Source of the DNA: Candidatus Hydrogenedentota bacterium
GTDB taxonomy: Bacteria; Hydrogenedentota; Hydrogenedentia; Hydrogenedentales; CAITNO01
NCBI GenBank assembly: GCA_011046175.1
Contig: DSBB01000541.1
Span: 1 to 5,247 of the forward strand
Direction of reading: 5' to 3'
DNA: 5,247 nt
Below are positions 1 to 3,692 of this stretch, in pieces; position 1 is the first letter of the stretch, and every line of letters starts with the position of its first letter. The notes beneath the pieces were generated by a model that saw nothing but the letters and a program-made list of their open reading frames with translations, did no database searches and was not told where the DNA came from. Both the position numbers and the translations under genes were made by a program.

Positions 1-99
1 GACAGAACTCACTTGGTTCTTTTGAGTCCCGGAAAAGGAACATAATCACGACCCCCACAAGCGCGAACAACCTGTAGGAATGTTCGGGGCAGGCCGCCG
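1..99. other. Unassigned left edge, possible 3' tail of an upstream gene
   Basis: No complete gene is visible here. One plus-strand frame is open from position 3 to a TAG at 75-77 and could be the last 24 codons of a gene entering from the left, but the translation (starting QNSLGSFESR) matches nothing I recognise. A 6-bp inverted repeat, CGAACA at 64-69 and TGTTCG at 81-86, follows. It has no T-run behind it, so I do not call it a terminator. If the tail is real, the upstream gene converges on rpsU and the hairpin at 113-137 would serve both. Confidence 0.25.
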
Positions 100-137
100 A
101 AAAAATGAAAAGGCGGCAGACACAAAGTATCTGCCGC
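100..137 (-). terminator. Intrinsic terminator of rpsU
   Basis: Read on the minus strand, GCGGCAGA and TCTGCCGC (137-130 and 120-113) form a perfect 8-bp GC-rich stem with a 9-nt loop. It is followed at once by CTTTTCATTTTTT (112-100), a good U-tract. It lies about 30 nt past the rpsU stop. The plus-strand side (138-150) is also moderately T-rich, so the element may work in both directions for a convergent gene to the left. Confidence 0.8.
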
Positions 138-140
138 ATT

Positions 141-163
141 CTCTTTTATTGCGAATGAAAGAG
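141..163 (-). other. AU-rich hairpin just after the rpsU stop codon
   Basis: CTCTTTTATT (141-150) and AATGAAAGAG (154-163) pair over 10 positions around a 3-nt loop. On the minus-strand transcript one position becomes a C/A mismatch, leaving nine pairs. It begins 4 nt after the rpsU stop and precedes the terminator, so the rpsU mRNA would end in two tandem hairpins. Its role is unknown; protection of the 3' end is one inference. Confidence 0.35.
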
Positions 164-167
164 AGTA

Positions 168-353
168 CTACATATCTTCAAGCACCGCGCGGGCAACCGC
201 CTTGGCCAGACGGCGACGCCGCTGCTCGGAAGGTTTTTCGTAGTGTTTTACCTCTTTAAGACGCTGCATCAGCCCTTCTTTATTGCATTTTTTCTTGAAA
301 CGACGCAATGCTTTTTCAAAGGGTTCGTCAGTCTTGACTCGAACTTTCGTCAC
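168..353 (-). CDS. rpsU: Small ribosomal subunit protein bS21
   Basis: This encodes bS21, a small, very basic 30S subunit protein that lies near the 3' end of 16S rRNA and helps initiate translation. The 61-residue product has the family hallmarks: an N-terminal beta strand (MTKVRVKTDE), then EPFEKALRRFKKKCNKEG at about 10-27, and the basic helix YEKPSEQRRRR at about 38-48. It is about 10 residues shorter than the E. coli protein, which is usual for many phyla. The start codon is GTG (353-351 on the minus strand), supported by the conserved N-terminus and a Shine-Dalgarno sequence (GGGGAGG, plus-strand 364-370) 10 nt upstream. It is transcribed alone, from the promoter at 490-519 to the terminator at 100-137. 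The identification is firm. Confidence 0.96.
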   Translation of the reverse strand: MTKVRVKTDEPFEKALRRFKKKCNKEGLMQRLKEVKHYEKPSEQRRRRLAKAVARAVLEDM

Positions 354-363
354 GCGAATACAA

Positions 364-370
364 CCTCCCC
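364..370 (-). promoter_or_regulatory. Ribosome binding site of rpsU
   Basis: On the minus strand this reads GGGGAGG, 10 nt before the GTG start. The strong Shine-Dalgarno match fixes the start codon even though it is not ATG. Confidence 0.75.
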
Positions 371-483
371 TCTGTAGTGAATCTCGACACGACCATTTTT
401 ATGCGCATGCCGGTTGTAACAGCTATTAAACACGTATACAGCAACTCCTGTTGAAAACCCCTGAATCTTAAAAATGCTTTTGA
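371..483 (-). other. Upstream part of the rpsU 5' leader
   Basis: If transcription starts about 7 nt past the -10 box, near position 483, rpsU carries a leader of about 130 nt, of which this is the part upstream of the ribosome binding site. I see only small possible pairings: ACAG with CTGT, and GTTG with CAAC, within 411-455. There is no convincing single fold and no recognisable upstream ORF. Its length leaves room for regulation of bS21, but the sequence does not show a mechanism. Confidence 0.3.
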
Positions 484-489
484 AAAAGT

Positions 490-519
490 ATTATAGCAAC
501 TTATGGCTAAAAGGGTCAA
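490..519 (-). promoter_or_regulatory. Sigma70-type promoter of rpsU
   Basis: The minus strand carries TTGACC (519-514), an 18-bp spacer and a consensus TATAAT (495-490). No other gene follows before rpsU, so this is the likely rpsU promoter, with a start near 483. The spacer contains AACTTATGGC (plus-strand 498-507), whose exact reverse complement lies at 602-611 upstream of the tRNA promoter. Confidence 0.75.
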
Positions 520-611
520 TTATTTTCTGCTGCCATTTCTGCCGGCAATCATGATAGCGGGCTCCCCTTCTAAAAAAACAACATCGCTATGCCCGCTCAT
601 GGCCATAAGTT
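498..611. repeat. 10-bp inverted repeat shared by two divergent promoters
   Basis: AACTTATGGC at 498-507 is the exact reverse complement of GCCATAAGTT at 602-611. The left copy is in the spacer of the rpsU promoter. The right copy is 12 nt upstream of the tRNA -35 box. The arms are 94 bp apart. This may be a paired protein-binding site or chance. Confidence 0.3.
551..600. repeat. Intergenic inverted repeats with two alternative pairings
   Basis: AGCGGGC (556-562) pairs with GCCCGCT (591-597). The overlapping ATAGCG (554-559) can instead pair with CGCTAT (585-590). The two pairings exclude each other and enclose an A-rich loop. The element sits between the divergent rpsU and tRNA promoters, outside both predicted transcripts. 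It could be a DNA-level operator or the relic of a terminator. Confidence 0.3.
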
Positions 612-623
612 TCGAAGGAAAAT

Positions 624-652
624 TTGCATAGTGTCCGAGGTTATGCTATGAT
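624..652 (+). promoter_or_regulatory. Sigma70-type promoter of tRNA-Arg
   Basis: TTGCAT (624-629), a 17-bp spacer and TATGAT (647-652) lie on the plus strand. The implied start is near 659, giving a short precursor leader of about 17 nt before the tRNA. Confidence 0.7.
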
Positions 653-675
653 AACGGTCCTTGACGCACTACTGC

Positions 676-752
676 GTACCCGTAGCTCAATAGGATAGAG
701 CGTCTGGCTACGGACCAGAAGGTTAGGGGTTCGATTCCTCTCGGGTACGCCA
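676..752 (+). tRNA. tRNA-Arg (anticodon ACG)
   Basis: A full cloverleaf can be built by hand. The acceptor stem is GTACCCG (676-682) with CGGGTAC (742-748), 7 bp, and T8-A9 are at 683-684. The D stem is GCTC/GAGC (685-688, 698-701). The anticodon stem is TCTGG/CCAGA (703-707, 715-719) with loop CTACGGA, so the anticodon is ACG at 710-712. There is a 5-nt variable loop, and the T arm is AGGGG/CCTCT with loop TTCGATT. The discriminator is G749 and CCA is encoded at 750-752. ACG, once its A34 is modified to inosine, reads CGU, CGC and CGA. A T7 run (753-759) follows and may end the transcript. Confidence 0.97.
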
Positions 753-783
753 TTTTTTTGCATAGATGACAGGAAGTCTGTTT

Positions 784-798
784 TTCGGAAATGCCGAA
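784..798. other. Small hairpin between the tRNA and the rpsD promoter
   Basis: TTCGG (784-788) and CCGAA (794-798) form a 5-bp stem with a 5-nt loop, ending one base before the rpsD -35 box. Neither strand has a T-run after it, so it is not a convincing terminator. Confidence 0.25.
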
Positions 799-799
799 G

Positions 800-829
800 T
801 TGACATTATCGGCAGCGCTTGGGTACTAT
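800..829 (+). promoter_or_regulatory. Sigma70-type promoter of rpsD
   Basis: A consensus TTGACA (800-805), an 18-bp spacer and TACTAT (824-829) indicate a strong promoter, with a start near 836 and an rpsD leader of about 125 nt. rpsD therefore has its own transcript and need not depend on the tRNA promoter. Confidence 0.75.
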
Positions 830-830
830 T

Positions 831-930
831 TATCCCCCATTATGAACAAGGGGTGGTATGTGTGTGTGACAATCGCTTTTGGAGCGGGTTGAACACATGA
901 CAACGGGAAGCCTGATACTTTTTCGGGCTT
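831..930 (+). promoter_or_regulatory. Structured 5' leader of rpsD, candidate S4 autoregulatory RNA
   Basis: Three hairpins follow one another. Hairpin 1 pairs CCCC (835-838) with GGGG (850-853) and could extend to 831-858 if the transcript starts early enough. Hairpin 2 is the longest: TGTGT/ACACA (863-867, 893-897), CAA/TTG (870-872, 889-891) and CGCT/AGCG (874-877, 883-886) stack around a 5-nt loop with small internal bulges. Hairpin 3 is AAGCCTG/CGGGCTT (908-914, 924-930) with one wobble. The Shine-Dalgarno region (940-945) follows 10 nt later. uS4 is known to repress its own mRNA in E. coli and in Bacillus, where rpsD is a stand-alone gene as it is here. That this leader works the same way is inference. 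Confidence 0.45.
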
Positions 931-939
931 TGTACGCAA

Positions 940-945
940 AAGGAA
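940..945 (+). promoter_or_regulatory. Weak, distant ribosome binding site of rpsD
   Basis: AAGGAA at 940-945 is the only purine-rich Shine-Dalgarno candidate and ends 14 nt before the ATG, longer than the usual 5-10 nt. The conserved MAKYTGP N-terminus fixes the start at 960, so initiation may depend on leader folding bringing the two together. Confidence 0.45.
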
Positions 946-959
946 ACTGAAACAACATT

Positions 960-1571
960 ATGGCAAAGTACACAGGACCCAAACATAAATTGAGTCGTCG
1001 TGTGGGGAAATGTATCTGGGGACGTCCCAACAGCCCCGCCGAAAAACGGCCTTATCCGCCCGGACAGCACGGCAAGAACATGCGCCGAAAACTTTCGGTG
1101 TATGGTATTCAGCTGCTCGAAAAACAAAAACTGCGCATGTATTACGGAGGCATCATGGAACGGCAAATGCGCCGCATATTCGACAAGGCGCGCACATTGG
1201 GCGGAAACACGGGCACAAACCTGCTGATGCTGCTCGAGTCGCGTCTTGACACCGTCGTATGGCGCTTGGGATTTGCTCCCACAATCTTCTCTGCCCGGCA
1301 AATGGTTAATCACTGTCATATTCTCGTGGATGGCCAAAAAGTCAATATACCCTCCTTTCAAGTAAAACCGGGCATGGTCATTTCCATTCGTGAACGCAGT
1401 CGGAAAATCCCAATCATCATCAACGGCGTCGAGAATCCGCCGGTCGAACTGCCAGAATATCTCGAGCGCGAGGCAAAATCCTACGAGGGTAAGATGATTG
1501 CCACGCCCAATGCGGCCACCATCCGCGTCCAATTTGACACGCTCAGCATTATCGGATTCTACTCGCGTTAA
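960..1571 (+). CDS. rpsD: Small ribosomal subunit protein uS4
   Basis: uS4 binds 16S rRNA first during 30S assembly, supports decoding accuracy and often represses its own synthesis. The 203-residue product is close to the usual 200-210. Its N-terminal domain starts MAKYTGPKHKLSRRVG and contains RPYPPGQHG (30-38). The S4 RNA-binding domain runs from about 93 (LESRLDTVVWRLGFAPT) to about 145, including ARQMVNHCHILVDG. The family ending GFYSR is intact. Only one Cys (C18) lies in the N-terminal region, so this is the zinc-free (C-minus) form. C119 stands where most homologues have Gly in the HGHI motif. The gene is not in the alpha operon and has its own promoter and structured leader. A 230-codon antisense frame covering it is a shadow. 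Confidence 0.97.
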   Translation: MAKYTGPKHKLSRRVGKCIWGRPNSPAEKRPYPPGQHGKNMRRKLSVYGIQLLEKQKLRMYYGGIMERQMRRIFDKARTLGGNTGTNLLMLLESRLDTVVWRLGFAPTIFSARQMVNHCHILVDGQKVNIPSFQVKPGMVISIRERSRKIPIIINGVENPPVELPEYLEREAKSYEGKMIATPNAATIRVQFDTLSIIGFYSR

Positions 1572-1593
1572 TTCCTTCTTCCTATTTTATTCC

Positions 1594-1623
1594 GTGGCGG
1601 ACCGCGTGTCGGCGGTTCGCCAT
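1594..1623 (+). terminator. Strong hairpin between rpsD and purA, possible weak terminator
   Basis: GGCGGACCGC (1596-1605) pairs with GCGGTTCGCC (1612-1621) over 10 bp with one G-U wobble and a 6-nt loop, plus a closing T-A at 1595/1622. No proper U-tract follows: the next T5 run is at 1640-1644, about 18 nt later. It may terminate rpsD inefficiently, protect its 3' end, or lie in the purA leader. I see no clear separate purA promoter, so partial read-through is plausible. Confidence 0.45.
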
Positions 1624-1665
1624 GTCGCTTTACAGGCGCTTTTTCCTAGATGACATCCAAGAATT

Positions 1666-1670
1666 GGGAG
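1666..1670 (+). promoter_or_regulatory. Ribosome binding site of purA
   Basis: GGGAG at 1666-1670 lies 7 nt before the ATG at 1678. It supports that start, as does the conserved N-terminal P-loop beginning only a few residues later. Confidence 0.65.
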
Positions 1671-1677
1671 CGGCATT

Positions 1678-2946
1678 ATGAGCATTCAAGTGGTGGTTGG
1701 CGCGAATTGGGGCGATGAAGGCAAGGGGCGCATGGTGGATTATCTCGCCCGGAACGCAGCCTTGGTGGTGCGCTATCAGGGCGGAAACAACGCCGGGCAT
1801 ACGGTAATAAACGAATACGGCGAGTTCAAACTGCATCTCCTGCCGTCAGGCGTTTTTTATCCCACCGTAACCAATATCCTCGGGCCGGGTATGGTCATTG
1901 ACATCGAGGAATTGGTTCGTGAAATGGAGGAATTGACAGCCAAGGGAATAAACCCCAACATCCGCATCTCCCAACGCGCAACGATATGCTTTCCGTTCCA
2001 TCGCCTCGAAGACGCGCTCGAAGAAGACCGGCTCGGCAAAAACGCCTACGGCTCCACGCGCCGCGGCATCGCGCCCGCCTATGGCGACCGAACAGTCAAA
2101 AAGGCCCTCCAAATCGGCGAACTCCTTTATCCGGAGCGTTGCAATGTCCGGTTGCGTCAGATAGCGGAATGGAAACGGGAACGGCTCAAAGCGTTTTACG
2201 GTGACCAAAACTTGTTTTCCGTGGATGATATGCTGGACTGGGCCGCCGACTACGGCAGCCGAATCGCTCCCCTTATCGCCGATACCTCTGAACTGCTCGA
2301 AAGCGCCGCGGAACAGGGAAAAAATATCCTTTTCGAGGCGCAACTAGGCACGTTGCGCGATCTGAACTTCGGCATTTATCCGTTCACGACGTCTTCGTGT
2401 ACGTTGGCCGCCTATGCGCCCATCGGCGGAGGCCTTTTCGGGCACAAGATTGACAGCGTCATTGCGGTGGTCAAAGCCTTCTCCACCTGTGTCGGCGAAG
2501 GTCCCTTTGTGACGGTCATGGACAAAGCGGAAGGAGACGCGCTGCGCGAATCCGCCAAGGAATACGGAGCGGCAACAGGGCGTCCACGCACCATCGGTCA
2601 TTTTGACGCCGTCGCCACCCGTTACGGAGCATGGGCACAGGGCGCAAACGCCGTCGCGCTCACGAAACTCGACAGCCTGAGCGGACGCAAAACCCTGAAA
2701 ATATGCACAAACTACCTGTGGCAGGGGAAACGCTACAACCGGTTCCCCCTGAACGCCGTGCTGGAAGAAGCCGCACCGGAATACATGGAAATGCCCGGAT
2801 GGGACGAGGACATCTCCGGGGTGCGTGTATTCGCCGAATTGCCGTCAGCCGCGCAGGAGTATGTGCTCGAAATCGAAAAAGCCATTGCGTGCCCCATCAA
2901 GTATGTCTCCGTCGGCCCGGAACGGGATGCGCTTATTGTGAGATAG
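1678..2946 (+). CDS. purA: Adenylosuccinate synthetase, divergent subfamily
   Basis: PurA joins IMP and aspartate using GTP to make adenylosuccinate, the first committed step to AMP, in the cytosol. The 422-residue product is slightly shorter than E. coli PurA (432). It has the GTP/IMP loop WGDEGKG (11-17) with catalytic Asp13, and NNAGHT (37-42) with catalytic His41. Also present are STRRGIAPAYGD (126-137), the aspartate loop GAATGRPR (297-304), the guanine-recognition KLD (330-332) and a C-terminal SVGPER. Two IMP-site features differ from E. coli by ungapped alignment to the sequence I remember. FEGAQGTLLD is FEAQLGTLRD (219-228), which puts Leu223 at the Gln224 position. Lys141 replaces the Arg143 supplied by the partner subunit. 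The rest is intact, so I read this as a divergent but functional PurA. Confidence 0.95.
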   Translation: MSIQVVVGANWGDEGKGRMVDYLARNAALVVRYQGGNNAGHTVINEYGEFKLHLLPSGVFYPTVTNILGPGMVIDIEELVREMEELTAKGINPNIRISQRATICFPFHRLEDALEEDRLGKNAYGSTRRGIAPAYGDRTVKKALQIGELLYPERCNVRLRQIAEWKRERLKAFYGDQNLFSVDDMLDWAADYGSRIAPLIADTSELLESAAEQGKNILFEAQLGTLRDLNFGIYPFTTSSCTLAAYAPIGGGLFGHKIDSVIAVVKAFSTCVGEGPFVTVMDKAEGDALRESAKEYGAATGRPRTIGHFDAVATRYGAWAQGANAVALTKLDSLSGRKTLKICTNYLWQGKRYNRFPLNAVLEEAAPEYMEMPGWDEDISGVRVFAELPSAAQEYVLEIEKAIACPIKYVSVGPERDALIVR

Positions 2947-2951
2947 TGATC

Positions 2952-2981
2952 GTGAAAAGAGGATGGGCGTTCGGATATACT
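2952..2981 (+). promoter_or_regulatory. Possible promoter of the membrane protein-photolyase unit
   Basis: TATACT (2976-2981) is a good -10 box. GTGAAA (2952-2957), 18 bp upstream, is a 4-of-6 match to the -35 consensus. It begins just after the purA stop. If used, it gives a leader of about 170 nt containing the inverted repeat at 3002-3061. Confidence 0.35.
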
Positions 2982-3001
2982 GTTGTAAGAGATTCCGTGT
3001 G

Positions 3002-3061
3002 TTGTTCATGCTTCTGCGTGTCGGGCGCGCCTCACTCCCCCGCATGCCAAAGCATGAACAA
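3002..3061 (+). repeat. Perfect 12-bp inverted repeat with structured interior
   Basis: TTGTTCATGCTT (3002-3013) and AAGCATGAACAA (3050-3061) are exact reverse complements separated by 36 nt. Inside, TGCG/CGCA (3015-3018, 3041-3044) can extend the pairing, and GGCGCGCC (3024-3031) is itself an 8-bp palindrome. No T-run follows on either strand, so it is not a standard terminator. It may be a leader RNA structure, a protein-binding site or a small dispersed element. The rest of the purA-to-next-gene gap shows nothing further. Confidence 0.6.
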
Positions 3062-3158
3062 ATCACTTCCTCGGCGTTTACGGTGAAAGCAAAGACTTCA
3101 TGCGCGGATGCCCCAAATGTTTTTGCGGCCTTGGTTATTATTCGCTGGAGGCGTGGAC

Positions 3159-3656
3159 ATGTCATTGCGAAACAGCATTCTAACAGCCTTGATAGTTGCG
3201 GGACTGGTGTTGGGCGCCGGTTATATCCTGGGGCTGGCGAGGACGGAACCCGCCCCCGACGCCGAAGAAACCGAAACGCCTCCGCCTGTTGCGGCTGTCA
3301 ACCCTGATCCGTCGCCTGCAGGCGAGCCGGAGGAAGAAGCGCCGAAAATTCATATCACCCGAGAAATGGTGGAAAAGATGTATTACGGGCTCTCCTATGA
3401 AGACGCGGCGCAACTCTTCGGCGCGACTTCAGATGAGTGGGATACGGAATACAATCAGGGCGTGGAAGGCTATACATCCCCTTTCATAATCCACTGGCAT
3501 GTCTGGAAGAACGAGGACGGATCGAAGGCGCGGCTGGGCTTTGTCAACAAAAAATTGGAACGAAAACAGTATATTGCCGCGGACGGCGACAACCTATTGC
3601 CGGAAGCGCCTCATACGGATGTGGAGAACTACGGACATATACTGGGGATCGAATAG
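3159..3656 (+). CDS. Membrane-anchored protein with a BLIP/SmpA-like domain, function unknown
   Basis: I do not recognise this gene by name. The 165-residue product has a short N-terminus (MSLRN), one hydrophobic segment at about 7-27, then a Pro/Glu-rich linker (about 29-62). This fits a signal anchor or uncleaved signal with the rest outside the membrane. The soluble domain (about 63-138) runs ITREMVEKMYYGLSYEDAAQLFGA, then an aromatic IIHWHVWKNEDGS strand pair, then a GFVNKKLERKQ strand. That order recalls BLIP/SmpA-type folds, in which a helix with 'GmsyeevvklfG' precedes strands of 'y.W...dG....v.F.n.kl..k'. The match is by eye only. The start at 3159 is preferred over an in-frame ATG at 3108 because GGAGG (3147-3151) sits 7 nt before it. 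It ends 36 nt before the photolyase and is probably co-transcribed with it. Confidence 0.75.
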   Translation: MSLRNSILTALIVAGLVLGAGYILGLARTEPAPDAEETETPPPVAAVNPDPSPAGEPEEEAPKIHITREMVEKMYYGLSYEDAAQLFGATSDEWDTEYNQGVEGYTSPFIIHWHVWKNEDGSKARLGFVNKKLERKQYIAADGDNLLPEAPHTDVENYGHILGIE

Positions 3657-3681
3657 GCGGTTTTACAGCAGTCTCCCCGGC

Positions 3682-3686
3682 AAGGA
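3682..3686 (+). promoter_or_regulatory. Ribosome binding site of the photolyase gene
   Basis: AAGGA at 3682-3686 lies 6 nt before the ATG at 3693. The conserved photolyase N-terminus (NIVWLRHELR) begins directly after that start, so the two agree. Confidence 0.65.
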
Positions 3687-3692
3687 CTCTTC

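Noticed and set aside
328..519. A 63-codon minus-strand frame over the rpsU promoter and leader
   Set aside because: It would start at the -35 box of the rpsU promoter, upstream of the predicted transcript start, and it overlaps the rpsU start in another frame.
674..752. A tRNA starting two bases earlier, with acceptor stem GCGTACC/GGTACGC
   Set aside because: That register displaces T8-A9 and consumes the CC of the CCA end. Starting at 676 gives standard spacing, G73 and an encoded CCA.
840..1532. A 230-codon open frame on the minus strand
   Set aside because: It lies entirely antisense to rpsD and its leader, which are unmistakable. The translation has no family features and follows from the codon pattern of the opposite strand.
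1846..2343. A 165-codon minus-strand frame inside purA
   Set aside because: It is fully within a clear purA gene, has no recognisable motif, and GC-rich coding DNA commonly gives such shadows.
3108..3158. An earlier in-frame ATG for the membrane protein, adding 17 residues
   Set aside because: The added residues include Trp and Arg before the hydrophobic segment, and I did not identify a ribosome binding site for this ATG. The ATG at 3159 has GGAGG at ideal spacing and gives a normal signal-anchor N-terminus.
2845..3165. A 106-codon minus-strand frame spanning the purA 3' end and the gap
   Set aside because: It is partly antisense to purA, has no family resemblance, and crosses the inverted repeat. 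I saw no ribosome binding site or conserved motif.
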